Below are positions 16,568 through 25,756 of a DNA stretch of 64,000 nt, in pieces. Both the position numbers and the translations under genes were made by a program. Position 1 is the first letter of the stretch; the number at the start of each line of letters is the position of its first letter. Source of the DNA: SPDF01 sp963812085 (GTDB lineage Bacteria; Gemmatimonadota; Gemmatimonadetes; Gemmatimonadales; GWC2-71-9); NCBI GenBank assembly GCA_963812085.1, contig CAWETL010000003.1, positions 434,001-498,000 of the forward strand, in the 5' to 3' direction. Below the pieces are notes generated by a model. That model had not been told where the DNA came from. It saw only the letters and a list, made by a program, of their open reading frames with translations, and ran no database searches.

Positions 16568-17937
16568 TCCTGATATGCCGCCACGACGGCTTTCGCGAGC
16601 TCCCCGTCCTGATCGACGGGCAGCGTGCGCGGATCGAGCGCGACGGCACCGTCGACCACCCGGGCGACGACCGGCGGCTCGCCAAGCCGGAGCGCGAGCG
16701 CGAGGGCGTCGGCTCCGCGCGGGCCGGGGTCGAGCAGTACCAGCGTCGTCGCGAGGGTCGCACCCGGGAAGGAGCCGCCGCCGGGGAGGCTTTCGCCGGG
16801 GGCGAGGCGGGGCGGCAGGGCAGCGGGGCAGCGGGGCCGGATTGCCGCGGCGAGCGCGCTGGCGCGCCGCGCCAAGTTCTCTCCGCTGAGCGTGAGCATC
16901 CGCAGTACCGGCACTTCCCGCAGCGCGACCTCGGGGTCGCGATAGAGCCGAAGCGTCGCCTCCAGCGCCGCGAGGGTCAGCTTGTCGGCCCGCGCTGCGC
17001 GGGCCAGCGGATTGTGGCGGCAGGCGGCGACCAGCTCGGCACGCCCAACCAGGCAACCGGCCTGCGGACCGCCGAGGAGCTTGTCGCCCGAGAAGATCAC
17101 GAGGTCCGCGCCGGTCGTCACCGCCTCCTGCACCCGCGGCTCCGAAGTCAGTCCGAACGGTGCCAGGTCGGCCAGCAGTCCGCTCCCGATGTCGTGGATG
17201 AAGGGCAGCCGGTGCTCGTGCGCCAGCGCCGCGAGTTCGGTGGCAGCGGCGGAATGCACGAACCCCGACTGCTGGAAGTTGGAGCGGTGGACCTGAAGGA
17301 TGGCACCGGTGGCGGCGCCGATGGCCGCGCGGTAATCGGCCAGGTGGGTGCGGTTGGTGGTGCCGACCTCACGGAGCCGCCCGCCGCTCCTTGCCAGGAT
17401 GTCGGGAATCCGGAAGGAGCCGCCGATCTCGACCAGCTCGCCACGGGAGATGACGACTTCCTGCCCCGCCGAAACGGTGTTGAGCGCCACGACCAGCGCG
17501 GCGGCAGCGTTGTTGACCACCAGCGCGTCTTCCGCTCCCGTGAGCGCCGCCAGGAGCCGTCGTCCATGGTCCGTGCGGTGTCCCCGGACGCCGGCGTCGA
17601 GGTCGAATTCGAGGTTGCAGTAACCCCCGGCCACGGCGGAGAGCGCCTCGATCGCCGCCGCGGCGAGCGGCGCCCGGCCGAGGTTGGTATGGAGGACGAC
17701 CCCGGTGGCGTTGAGGACTGGGCGGAGCGAGCGCCCGCCGATCCGCGCCGCGCGCTCGACCACCTCCGCCGCCCAGTCCTCGGGCGGCTCGCTCCGTCCC
17801 CGGCGGGCGCGGGTCAGTGCGTCCCGCGCCGCAGCGACCACGACGCTTCGAGGCAGGGAGTCGAGCAGGGCTGCGACCGGCGGCTCCTGCAGCAGTCGCT
17901 CGACGGAAGGAAGTTCTCGCCGCGGATCCTGGCTCAT
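16564..17937 (-). CDS. selA: L-seryl-tRNA(Sec) selenium transferase
   Basis: The 457-residue PLP enzyme converts Ser-tRNA(Sec) to Sec-tRNA(Sec). It has the N-terminal ELPSVERLL segment, NATGVVLHTNLGRAPL, RGELVEIGGSFRIPD, and the PLP-lysine motif FSGDKLLGGPQAG. Length and motif order match bacterial SelA. It implies that the organism inserts selenocysteine, but no selB, selD, selC or obvious selenoprotein gene lies in the window. It overlaps the upstream lipoprotein gene and the downstream gmhB by 4 nt each. A copy of the GC-rich repeat (16807-16839) encodes residues ~367-377. Confidence 0.93.
   Translation of the reverse strand: MSQDPRRELPSVERLLQEPPVAALLDSLPRSVVVAAARDALTRARRGRSEPPEDWAAEVVERAARIGGRSLRPVLNATGVVLHTNLGRAPLAAAAIEALSAVAGGYCNLEFDLDAGVRGHRTDHGRRLLAALTGAEDALVVNNAAAALVVALNTVSAGQEVVISRGELVEIGGSFRIPDILARSGGRLREVGTTNRTHLADYRAAIGAATGAILQVHRSNFQQSGFVHSAAATELAALAHEHRLPFIHDIGSGLLADLAPFGLTSEPRVQEAVTTGADLVIFSGDKLLGGPQAGCLVGRAELVAACRHNPLARAARADKLTLAALEATLRLYRDPEVALREVPVLRMLTLSGENLARRASALAAAIRPRCPAALPPRLAPGESLPGGGSFPGATLATTLVLLDPGPRGADALALALRLGEPPVVARVVDGAVALDPRTLPVDQDGELAKAVVAAYQE
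16807..16839. repeat. Dispersed GC-rich ~33-bp repeat, copy B (inside selA)
   Basis: Same orientation as copy A on the + strand, differing at three positions. It encodes a CPAALPPRLAP-like stretch in a likely surface loop of SelA, so the insertion or expansion was tolerated in frame. Confidence 0.5.
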
Positions 17938-19190
17938 CGGCTCGGCGGCTTGGCGGGAACGGGAAGGACGGCCCCGGGCTTGGCGGCGGCCGAGTCGGGG
18001 TGCGCGGCCGTGGAATCCACCTTCGGCTTCGGGACCTCGAGCGGGCCCCGGGCGCTGGCGACCGCGCCGTTGGCGTTCCGCACCGAGTCCACCTCGATGA
18101 GGTAGTTGGCGCCCGGTTGCCACGGCTCCTGGATCCGGAGGTAGAGGGACGTCTGGAGCGGCTTCCGCGAGGGGGGCTTCACGGTGTCGGGGCGCACCGG
18201 CTTCAGCGGGGGCGCCGCAGGCGTGACAGGCTGCTTGGGCCTGGTGGTATCCGGCGGCGGCGGTGGCGGCTTGTACAGGGTGTCGTGTTCCGCCTTGGGC
18301 AGCAGCGACACGACGGCGATGCGCGTCGAGTCGGGAAGCAGCAGCAGGTGCACGGCCTCGGGCGTGAAGCGCTGCGCAGGATCGAGCGGCTGGTTGAAGG
18401 TGAGGCTCGCCGAGAGCGAGTCGGTCGCCGTCGCCTTGGTCATGCGCGGACCCATGCTGTCGTGCGGAAAGGTCCACAACTCGCCCACCGACGTGCTGTC
18501 GGGCGGCATCAGGACCGAGTCGTAGGCCTCCCGACGGTCGAGCCGGTTGTTCCGGTTCTGGTCCACCGAGCCGTACACGATGTACTCGCCGCCCGGGAGC
18601 GGCCCGAAATCGAAGCGCCCCGAGCTGTCGGCGAGCATCAGGTAGGGGAGACTGTCAGGCAGCAGCACCGCGGTGATGAGCGCCAGGCGCGCGGGGCTCG
18701 CCGTCGTCCAGTCCCAGACCCGGCCCTTGAGATGCAGCGTGGGGAGGGGCGCCCCGGTGGTGAAGGTGACGATCCGGGTGCTGTCGAACCTGTTGCGGCG
18801 GAGGTCCATGACGCCCGGAAGGAGCTGCACGCGGTAGACGCGGTTCGGCTGCCAGCCCTCCGCCGGATGGACGGTCACCCGGCTCCGCTTCCAGCTCACT
18901 TTCGCGTTCCGGGTCGTCGGGGAGAGGAGCACCAGCCGCTCGAGGTCGCCGGTGCCCAGCCCCATGTTCGGGCTGTTCCCTTCGGAGACGGTCTCGTTGA
19001 AGACGAACTGGACGTCGCCCGAGAAGTCCGGGATGATGGCGAGCGAATCGGGCACCGTGGCGATCAGGCCGGGCGGCAGCAGATCCTTCGGGCCACCCGG
19101 GGGCGGCTCGATCTTGGCGCAGGCGAACGCGGCTGAGGCAGCGAGGGCTGCGAGGGCAGCGGGGGCCGAATGCGCGCACCGGAGCGTCAC
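17934..19190 (-). CDS. Ig-like domain lipoprotein
   Basis: The 418-residue product starts at a GTG (19190) and has an Ala/Leu-rich signal peptide with a lipobox ending AFAC at about residue 24. The mature part begins with PPGGPKDLLPPGL. A bacterial Ig-like fold of the Big_5/SbsA type follows, with the usual 'VQFVFNETV' and 'RVYRVQLLPGVMDL' pattern. A prealbumin-like segment (FDFGPLPGGEYIVYGSVDQN) comes next, then a Pro-rich stretch with PPPPPPDTTRPKQP. Such lipoproteins are common in Bacteroidota and Gemmatimonadota, but their role is unknown. It lies 14 nt after valS and overlaps selA by 4 nt. Confidence 0.78.
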   Translation of the reverse strand: MTLRCAHSAPAALAALAASAAFACAKIEPPPGGPKDLLPPGLIATVPDSLAIIPDFSGDVQFVFNETVSEGNSPNMGLGTGDLERLVLLSPTTRNAKVSWKRSRVTVHPAEGWQPNRVYRVQLLPGVMDLRRNRFDSTRIVTFTTGAPLPTLHLKGRVWDWTTASPARLALITAVLLPDSLPYLMLADSSGRFDFGPLPGGEYIVYGSVDQNRNNRLDRREAYDSVLMPPDSTSVGELWTFPHDSMGPRMTKATATDSLSASLTFNQPLDPAQRFTPEAVHLLLLPDSTRIAVVSLLPKAEHDTLYKPPPPPPDTTRPKQPVTPAAPPLKPVRPDTVKPPSRKPLQTSLYLRIQEPWQPGANYLIEVDSVRNANGAVASARGPLEVPKPKVDSTAAHPDSAAAKPGAVLPVPAKPPSR

Positions 19191-19204
19191 TCGGCGCCCA
19201 TGCC

Positions 19205-21868
19205 TCACGCGCCGCACCCCAGGATACGTCGCTTCGCCGCCAGCACGTCCGCCTGCTCCGTCCAGGTGGCGAGCTTTTGCCGCTCGCCCTCCACCACAGC
19301 GGCCGGGGCTCGCGAGACGAATTGCGAGTTGTCCAGTTTGCGGCGCTGTCCCTCGACGAGCTGGCGGAGGTGCGCCTCCTCGCCGCCGAGCCGGTTGCAT
19401 TCCTTCTCGAGGTCGAGCGCGCCGCCGAGCGGCACGAACACCGCTGCGCCGCCGTCGAGCACCGCGTGCGCGCCGGGCTCCGAGGGCGCCTCGCCGAAGC
19501 GCACCGCGCTCACCTTGGCCAACCGCTCGACGGTCCCGAGCTCGGCCACGAGCGCCGGGTGCCGCTCCGAGACCCACAGGCGCACCGGCTGGCCCGGCTG
19601 CACGCCGTACTCGGCCCGGATCTGTCGCACCGCGCCGATCACCTGCTGGACCAGCGCAAAATCGGCGAGGGCGGCTGCATCGGTCGCACGTTCGTCGGGC
19701 CGGGGCCACGGCGCCACGCTGATGGAGGCGTCGTCCGCGCGGCCGGGCAGACGCTTCCAGAGCGTCTCGGTGATGAACGGCATCACGGGATGGAGGAGCC
19801 GGAGCGCGACGTCGAAGGTCTGGGCCAGCACCGCGCGCGCCACGTCGCCGCCGGGCTGGTCGCCGTAGAGACGCGGCTTGACCTGCTCGATGTACCAGTC
19901 GGCCAGGTCGCTCCAGAGGAAGTGGTGGACCGCGGCCGCCGCCTCGTTGAGCCGGAACCGCTCGAAGGACTCCGTCGCGGCCCGCACGGTGGCGTCGCAG
20001 CGGGCGATGATCCAGCGATCCGCCAGCGAGAGCTCCTCCCGGCGGACCACGTCGCGATGCGCGCCGGCCAGGGGTCGGGTCGGTCCGCTCAGCGACCCGA
20101 GCAGGAACCGGCCGGCGTTCCACAGCTTGTTGGCGAAGTTTCGTCCCGGCCCAAAGGAGGTTTCCAGGTCGGCGGGGTCGAGGATGAGGTCGGTGCCGAC
20201 CGCCATTCCCGAAATCACCGTGTAGCGGAGCGCGTCCGCGCCGTAGCGCTCCACCACCTCGAGCGGATCGATCCCGTTGCCCAGCGACTTCGACATCTTG
20301 CGGTGCTGGGTGTCGCGCACCGTGCCGTGGAGATACACGGTGCGGAAGGGCACCTCGCCCTGGAACTCGAGCCCCGCCATGACCATCCGGGCCACCCAGA
20401 AGAAGAGGATCTCCGGGGCCGTCACCAGCGTGTCGCCGGGGTAGAAGCGCGCGAGGTCGGGCGTCCTGGCGGGCCAGCCGAGGCTCGAGAAGGGCACGAG
20501 CCAGGAACTGAACCAGGTATCGAGGACGTCCTCGTCCTGCCGCACGGGCCCGCCGCACTCGAGGCACGCGGTCAGGTCGGTCCGGGACACACTCACGTGC
20601 CCGCACTCCGGCGAGTCGCAGTACCACACCGGGATCCGATGGCCCCACCAAAGCTGCCGCGAGATGCACCAGTCGCGGATGTTCTCCATCCACTGCGCGT
20701 ACTCGGCTCCGCGGCGCTCGGGAATGAAGCGCAACGTGCCGTCGCGATAGGCGGCTAGTGCCGGCGCGGCGAGCGGCGCCATCCTGACGAACCACTGCTC
20801 GGAGAGCCGAGGCTCCACGACCGTGCCGCAGCGGTAGCAATGTGCCACGGCGTGGCGGTGCGGCTCCACCTTTTCCAGGAGGCCCAGCGCCTCGAATTCG
20901 CGCACGACCCGCTTCCGGGCCTCCTCGCGCGTGAGCCCACGGAACCGCTCGGGCGCGTTCTCGTTGATGTGCGCGTCGGGGGTAAAGATGTCGATCGTCT
21001 CGAGGCCGTGCCGCCGGCCGATCTCGAAGTCGAGCGGGTCGTGGGCCGGCGTCACCTTCACGGCCCCGGTGCCGAACGCCTGGTCGATGGCGTCGTCGCC
21101 AACGATCGGAATGTCCCGGTCTGCGAGCGGCAGCCGCACCGTCGTCCCGATGAGGTGGGCGTACCGGGCGTCGGCGGGGTGGACCGCGACGGCGGTGTCG
21201 CCGAGCATCGTCTCCGGGCGGGTGGTGGCCACGGTCAGGAATCCGCCGCCGGCCAGCGGATAGCGCAGGTACCAGAGGTGGCCGTCCCGCTCCTCCTTCT
21301 CCGCTTCCTCGTTGGACAGCGCGGTCAGGCAGCGCGGGCACCAGTTGATGATGTAGTTCCCGCGGTAGATCAGGTCCTTCTCGTAGAGCCGCACGAACAC
21401 TTCGCGCACCGCCCGCGAGAGCCCCTCGTCGAGGGTGAAATAGGTGCGGCCCCAGTCGCAGCTGGCGCCGATGGCCTTGAGCTGGTCGAGGATCGTGGCG
21501 CCGGTCTCCTCGACATGCTTCCAGACCCGGGCCACGAACGCCTCGCGGCCGAGGTCGAAGCGGGTCTTTCCTTCCGCCGCCAGCGCGCGCTCCACCACGT
21601 TCTGGGTGGCGATGCCGGCGTGGTCGGTGCCGGGCAGCCAGAGGGTCTCGCGGCCGCGCATCCGCTCGAAGCGGATGACGGCATCCTGAATGGTGTTGTT
21701 GAGCCCGTGGCCCATGTGGAGGTGCGCTGTCACGTTGGGCGGCGGCATCATGATCACGTAGGAGGGGCCGCCGGGGCGGGGGGCAAACAGCTCGCGGGCG
21801 GCCCACCACCGGTAGAGGTCCCGTTCGATCTGGCCGGGCTGGTATTGCGGGGCGAGCTGCTCGGTCAT
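19205..21868 (-). CDS. valS: Valyl-tRNA synthetase
   Basis: The 887-residue class I synthetase shows the HIGH-type motif HMGH (51-54) after MPPPNVTAHL, the editing-domain GTDHAGIATQ and the KMSKS motif near residue 525 in RKMSKSLGNGIDP. A C-terminal coiled coil ends at ...KRRILGCGA. Length and domain order are canonical. The ATG start at 21868 overlaps the stop of the upstream BON-domain gene by 4 nt. A cysteine quartet in the middle (CDSPECGH and CLECGG) is likely to bind zinc. Confidence 0.97.
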   Translation of the reverse strand: MTEQLAPQYQPGQIERDLYRWWAARELFAPRPGGPSYVIMMPPPNVTAHLHMGHGLNNTIQDAVIRFERMRGRETLWLPGTDHAGIATQNVVERALAAEGKTRFDLGREAFVARVWKHVEETGATILDQLKAIGASCDWGRTYFTLDEGLSRAVREVFVRLYEKDLIYRGNYIINWCPRCLTALSNEEAEKEERDGHLWYLRYPLAGGGFLTVATTRPETMLGDTAVAVHPADARYAHLIGTTVRLPLADRDIPIVGDDAIDQAFGTGAVKVTPAHDPLDFEIGRRHGLETIDIFTPDAHINENAPERFRGLTREEARKRVVREFEALGLLEKVEPHRHAVAHCYRCGTVVEPRLSEQWFVRMAPLAAPALAAYRDGTLRFIPERRGAEYAQWMENIRDWCISRQLWWGHRIPVWYCDSPECGHVSVSRTDLTACLECGGPVRQDEDVLDTWFSSWLVPFSSLGWPARTPDLARFYPGDTLVTAPEILFFWVARMVMAGLEFQGEVPFRTVYLHGTVRDTQHRKMSKSLGNGIDPLEVVERYGADALRYTVISGMAVGTDLILDPADLETSFGPGRNFANKLWNAGRFLLGSLSGPTRPLAGAHRDVVRREELSLADRWIIARCDATVRAATESFERFRLNEAAAAVHHFLWSDLADWYIEQVKPRLYGDQPGGDVARAVLAQTFDVALRLLHPVMPFITETLWKRLPGRADDASISVAPWPRPDERATDAAALADFALVQQVIGAVRQIRAEYGVQPGQPVRLWVSERHPALVAELGTVERLAKVSAVRFGEAPSEPGAHAVLDGGAAVFVPLGGALDLEKECNRLGGEEAHLRQLVEGQRRKLDNSQFVSRAPAAVVEGERQKLATWTEQADVLAAKRRILGCGA

Positions 21869-22290
21869 GCGGACTGGTCGGCCAGGGTCAGGTCGGGGGC
21901 GCCGGCGAGGTCGTCCTCGCCGTGCACGAGGATGCTGTTGATCACGCCGTCGAGGCCGGGCACGCCGTTGGCCACGCGGATCGCGCGCGCGCGGCTCAGG
22001 CGGTCCGGTACCCAGCCCGCCAGCTCCACCGTGCCGCGGGAGACGGCCACGGCGGAGAGGTCGAGGGAGGCGAGCGCCGGGTCGGCGCGGAACGCGGCGG
22101 TGACCGCGGAGGCCAGCGCGACCGCCGAGGTGGTGCTGCGGGCGCGGAACGCCCGGACTTCGTCGCCGAGGCGACCGCTGGTGACCCGGCCCAGCCGCCC
22201 CGCGGCCAGAAGCCCGCCGAGCAGCCCCGCCCCGAATCCGACCACCGACCAGCCGAGGATTTCGGCCTGACTCAAACGCTCCCGCTTCAC
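21865..22290 (-). CDS. BON-domain membrane-anchored protein
   Basis: The 141-residue product has an N-terminal Gly-rich transmembrane helix (about residues 13-32) followed by a BON-like domain. The domain shows the pattern of a helix, then AVAVSRGTVELAGWVPD and ARAIRVANGVPGLDGVINSI. BON domains bind phospholipid or attach proteins to the envelope and occur in osmotic-stress proteins such as OsmY. Here it is the first gene of the leftward valS-selA-pur operon and overlaps valS by 4 nt. A specific function is not apparent. Confidence 0.78.
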   Translation of the reverse strand: MKRERLSQAEILGWSVVGFGAGLLGGLLAAGRLGRVTSGRLGDEVRAFRARSTTSAVALASAVTAAFRADPALASLDLSAVAVSRGTVELAGWVPDRLSRARAIRVANGVPGLDGVINSILVHGEDDLAGAPDLTLADQSA

Positions 22291-22387
22291 CCGGGCGCTC
22301 CTTGTGCAAAAATTGGCTAAGACGCGTTAAGTTAACACCTTCGCTCGTGAAGTCGCAGGTGTCCTCCCCTCACGAATGCGGGCTGCC
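22291..22387. promoter_or_regulatory. Divergent promoter region between the BON gene and the thrS operon
   Basis: This 97-bp gap separates divergent genes and holds a local AT-rich patch (AAAAATTGGCTAAG...TTAAGTTAAC, 22306-22337) in otherwise GC-rich DNA. It should drive both the valS-selA operon leftward and the small membrane protein-thrS pair rightward. I cannot assign exact -35/-10 boxes. Confidence 0.45.
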
Positions 22388-22540
22388 ATGGCCGACGAAC
22401 GCACACGGATTCCGGGCCGCGAATTGGGCCGTTGGCTCGTCGTGGCGATCATCCTGGTCGCGGGTATCGCACTCTATTTCTATTACGCCCCCCGCGCCCA
22501 GCCAGTGGTGCGGCCGATGGTGCAGGACTCCACGCCGTGA
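22388..22540 (+). CDS. 50-residue single-pass membrane protein upstream of thrS
   Basis: The short frame begins MADERTRIPGRELGRW, continues with one hydrophobic helix of about 20 residues (VVAIILVAGIALYFYYA) and ends with a short tail. Codon use is strongly GC-ending like the neighbours, and the TGA stop overlaps the GTG start of thrS by 4 nt, so it is very likely translated. I recognise no family; it may be a small inner-membrane protein or a leader that couples translation to thrS. Confidence 0.6.
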   Translation: MADERTRIPGRELGRWLVVAIILVAGIALYFYYAPRAQPVVRPMVQDSTP

Positions 22541-24462
22541 GCCAGGTCCGCCTCACCCTGCCGGACGGCAGCGTCCGGGAGCTGCCCGCCGGGACGACCG
22601 GCCGCACGGTCGCGCAGTCCATCGGTCCCGGGCTCGCGAAGGCCGCGCTCGCCGCGCGCGTCAACGGGGCGGTCTGGGATCTCGACCGGCCGATCGAGCA
22701 GGATGCCACGTTCGCCATCCTCACCGACCGGGACCCGGCGGCTCTGGAGGTGCTGCGGCACAGCACGGCCCATATCCTGGCCACCGCGGTGCGCGAGCTC
22801 TTCCCCGGGGCGGGCATCGGCTTCGGACCGCCGATCGAGGACGGCTTCTACTACGACTTCGAGGTGCCGCGGCCCTTCACGCCCGAGGATCTCGAGGCGA
22901 TCGAGCACAAGATGGTCGAGGTGGCGGAGCGCGACTACCCGTTCGTCCGCGAGGTCGTGGACCGCGCCGAGGCCAACCGCCGGTTTGCCGACGACCCGCT
23001 CAAGCTCGAGCGGATCAGCGAGCTGGGCGACGACGAGGTGATCTCGGTGTACACCGACGGCCCCTTCCAGGACCTCTGCCGAGGGCCGCACATCCCCTCC
23101 ACGGGGCGCCTCAAGCACTTCAAGCTGCTCCACGGCGCCGGCGCCTACTGGCGGGGCGACGAGCATCGGCAGATGCTGCAGCGGATCTACGGGACGGCCT
23201 GGTTCAAGAAGGAGGACCTCGCGGCGTACCTCCACCGTCTCGAGGAGGCCAGGAAGCGGGATCATCGCCGGCTGGGAAAGGAACTCGACCTGTTCGTCTT
23301 CCATCCCTCGTCGCCGGGGGCGGCGTTCTGGACCGACCGGGGCACGACGATCTACCGCGAGGTGAACGACTATATCCGCGAGCTGCAGCAGCGGGCCGGC
23401 TACCAGGAAATCAAGACGCCGCTGCTGTACAACAAGCTGCTCTGGGAGCGCTCGGGGCACTGGGGCAAGTACCGGGAGAACATGTTCCTGGTGCTGGACA
23501 ACGAGTCCGGCGAGCACGACTTCTCGCTCAAGCCGATGAACTGCCCCTCGCACCACCTGCTCTTCGGGATGCGGAAGCACTCCTACCGCGAGCTCCCGGT
23601 GCGCTACGCCACCTTCGACGTCCTCCACCGCAACGAGGTGACGGGCGCGCTGGCCGGGCTCACGCGGGTCCGCCAGTTCCAGCAGGACGACTGCCACATC
23701 TACCTGCGGAACGACCAGATCGCCGGCGAGGTCCGCAAGCTGACCGAGATGATCCTGGGCGTGTACGCCACGTTCGGGCTCACGGCGACGCTCAAGTTCG
23801 CGACCCGGCCGGAGCAGCGGATCGGCGACGACGCCATGTGGGACCGCGCCGAGGCGGACCTGCGGGCCGCGCTCGAGGCCACCGGCCTGCCGTACGAGCT
23901 CAAGGAGGGCGACGGCGCCTTTTACGGGCCCAAGGTGGACTTCGACGTCTCCGACTCGATCGGCCGGAAGTGGCAGCTGGGCACCATCCAGCTCGACTAC
24001 GCCGCGCCCGAGCGCTTCGACCTGGAGTATGTGGGCGAGGACAACACGGGGCACCGGCCGGTGGTCATTCATCGCGCCATGTGCGGCTCCTTCGAGCGGT
24101 TCATCGCCATCCTGATCGAGCATTTCGCCGGGGTGTTCCCGGTCTGGCTCTCGCCGGAGCAGGTGCGGGTGCTGCCGATCTCCGACGAGCAGGCGGGCGC
24201 CGCAGAGGCCGTGGTCGAGCGGCTCCGCGCTGCGGGCATCCGGGCGGTTGCCGACGCCGGGAACGCGACGCTCAACTACCGGATCCGCGAGGGCGAGGTC
24301 GGCAAGGTGCCGTACATGGCGGTGGTCGGCCAGCGGGAGGCCGAGGCCGGCACCGTGGCGGTCCGGATCCGCGGGGCGGGGAACAAGCAGGAAGTGATTC
24401 CCGTGGACGCGTTCGTGGCGCGGGTGACCGAGAAGATCCGGACCCGGGCGCTGGAGGTGTAG
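22537..24462 (+). CDS. thrS: Threonyl-tRNA synthetase
   Basis: The 641-residue class II synthetase has, in order, a TGS domain (1-65), the editing domain with HSTAHILA, the catalytic core with LKPMNCPSHHL and RYATFDVLHRNEVTGAL, and the C-terminal anticodon-binding domain. The editing site and the zinc Cys in MNCPSHH are present. The start is GTG at 22537, overlapping the small membrane protein stop by 4 nt. The longer frame upstream is out of step with the family. Confidence 0.97.
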   Translation: MSQVRLTLPDGSVRELPAGTTGRTVAQSIGPGLAKAALAARVNGAVWDLDRPIEQDATFAILTDRDPAALEVLRHSTAHILATAVRELFPGAGIGFGPPIEDGFYYDFEVPRPFTPEDLEAIEHKMVEVAERDYPFVREVVDRAEANRRFADDPLKLERISELGDDEVISVYTDGPFQDLCRGPHIPSTGRLKHFKLLHGAGAYWRGDEHRQMLQRIYGTAWFKKEDLAAYLHRLEEARKRDHRRLGKELDLFVFHPSSPGAAFWTDRGTTIYREVNDYIRELQQRAGYQEIKTPLLYNKLLWERSGHWGKYRENMFLVLDNESGEHDFSLKPMNCPSHHLLFGMRKHSYRELPVRYATFDVLHRNEVTGALAGLTRVRQFQQDDCHIYLRNDQIAGEVRKLTEMILGVYATFGLTATLKFATRPEQRIGDDAMWDRAEADLRAALEATGLPYELKEGDGAFYGPKVDFDVSDSIGRKWQLGTIQLDYAAPERFDLEYVGEDNTGHRPVVIHRAMCGSFERFIAILIEHFAGVFPVWLSPEQVRVLPISDEQAGAAEAVVERLRAAGIRAVADAGNATLNYRIREGEVGKVPYMAVVGQREAEAGTVAVRIRGAGNKQEVIPVDAFVARVTEKIRTRALEV

Positions 24463-24494
24463 GTGGGGCGGGGGGCAGCGCGGCAGCTGGGTCG
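24463..24494. repeat. Dispersed GC-rich repeat, copy C (after thrS)
   Basis: Directly after the thrS stop, this 32-nt block matches copy A at about 28 of 32 positions with one gap. Unlike copies A and B, it is intergenic. Confidence 0.4.
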
Positions 24495-24568
24495 TGCCTT
24501 CTCACCTCCCGGGTGGCCCCTCCAAAGGGTATCTTTGGCCAGTCGATTTCCCGAACTTCGGATGCCTT

Positions 24569-25756
24569 GTGAGCGATTCCACGACCCCCGTACTCGTCGC
24601 CGCCGTTCGCACCCCCATCGGGCGCTATCTCGGTGGCCTGTCGTCGTTTTCGGCCCCGCAACTCGGGGCCGTCGTCATTCGTGAGGCCCTCCGTCGCGCC
24701 AAGGTGGACCCCGGCGCGGTGGACGAGGTGATCATGGGTCACGTCCTGCAGGGCGGCGCCGGCCAGGCGACGGCCCGCCAGGCCATGATCCACGCCGGCG
24801 TGCCCGGGGTGGTCCCGGCCCTCACCATCAACAAGGTCTGCGGCTCGGGGCTCAAGGCGGTCATGCTCGCCGCGCAGGCCATCAAGGCCGGCGACGCCCA
24901 GTGTGTCGTGGCCGGCGGCCAGGAGGCGATGTCCGCCTCGCCGCACTACCTCTTCGGCATGCGCAACGGGATCAAGGCCGGCAACCAGACGCTGCTCGAC
25001 GGCATGATCCACGACGGCCTCTGGGACAGCTTCGGCGACAACCACATGGGGGTCTACGCCGAATACACCGCCACCAAGGCGGGCATCTCGCGCGAGGACC
25101 AGGACCGGTTCGCCTTCGAGAGCCACCAGAAGGCGGTGGCCGCCATCGAGGCCGGCGCCTTCAAGGCCGAGATCGTGCCGGTGGAGGTGCCCGGCAAGAA
25201 GGGCCCGACCATCGTGGACACCGATGAATCGCCCCGGAAGGACACCAACCTCGAGTCGCTCGCCAGGCTCAAGCCGGTCTTCCAGAAGGACGGCAGCGTC
25301 ACCGCGGGGAACGCCCCCGGCCTCAACGACGGCGCGAGCGCGCTGGTCGTCACCTCGCTGGCGTTCGCGAAGGCGCACGGACTGGCACCGCTCGCGCGCG
25401 TGACGGCCTACGCCACCGGCGGCGGCGAGCCCAAGGAACTCTTCTTCGCGCCGATCCTGGCGGTGCAGAACCTCATGAAGAAGGCCGGCACCACCATCAA
25501 GGATTACGGCCTGATCGAGGCCAACGAGGCGTTCGCCGTGCAGGCGCTCGCCGACGGCCGCGCACTCGGCTGGGACTGGTCCCGCGTCAACATCCGGGGC
25601 GGCGCCGTCGCTCTCGGGCACCCGATCGGCGCCTCCGGCGCCCGTGTCCTCACCACCCTCCTCTACGCCATGAAGGACCGCGGCGTCGGGACCGGGCTGG
25701 CAACCCTCTGCCTCGGCGGCGGCAACGCCGTGGCACTCAGCGTGGAGGCGATGTGA
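24569..25756 (+). CDS. Acetyl-CoA C-acetyltransferase (thiolase)
   Basis: The 395-residue thiolase condenses or cleaves acetoacetyl-CoA. The active-site Cys91 lies in KVCGSG, His ~351 in GHPIGASGA, and the second Cys ~381 in CLGGGNA, where GGGMG is more usual. The GTG start at 24569 is chosen because the N-terminus TTPVLVAAVRTPIGRYLG is canonical; a TATCTT 33 nt upstream may be a -10 box. It overlaps bioY by 4 nt, and the 3-hydroxyacyl-CoA dehydrogenase two genes downstream suggests a short-chain acyl-CoA pathway. PhaA- or AtoB-type use cannot be separated. Confidence 0.92.
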   Translation: MSDSTTPVLVAAVRTPIGRYLGGLSSFSAPQLGAVVIREALRRAKVDPGAVDEVIMGHVLQGGAGQATARQAMIHAGVPGVVPALTINKVCGSGLKAVMLAAQAIKAGDAQCVVAGGQEAMSASPHYLFGMRNGIKAGNQTLLDGMIHDGLWDSFGDNHMGVYAEYTATKAGISREDQDRFAFESHQKAVAAIEAGAFKAEIVPVEVPGKKGPTIVDTDESPRKDTNLESLARLKPVFQKDGSVTAGNAPGLNDGASALVVTSLAFAKAHGLAPLARVTAYATGGGEPKELFFAPILAVQNLMKKAGTTIKDYGLIEANEAFAVQALADGRALGWDWSRVNIRGGAVALGHPIGASGARVLTTLLYAMKDRGVGTGLATLCLGGGNAVALSVEAM

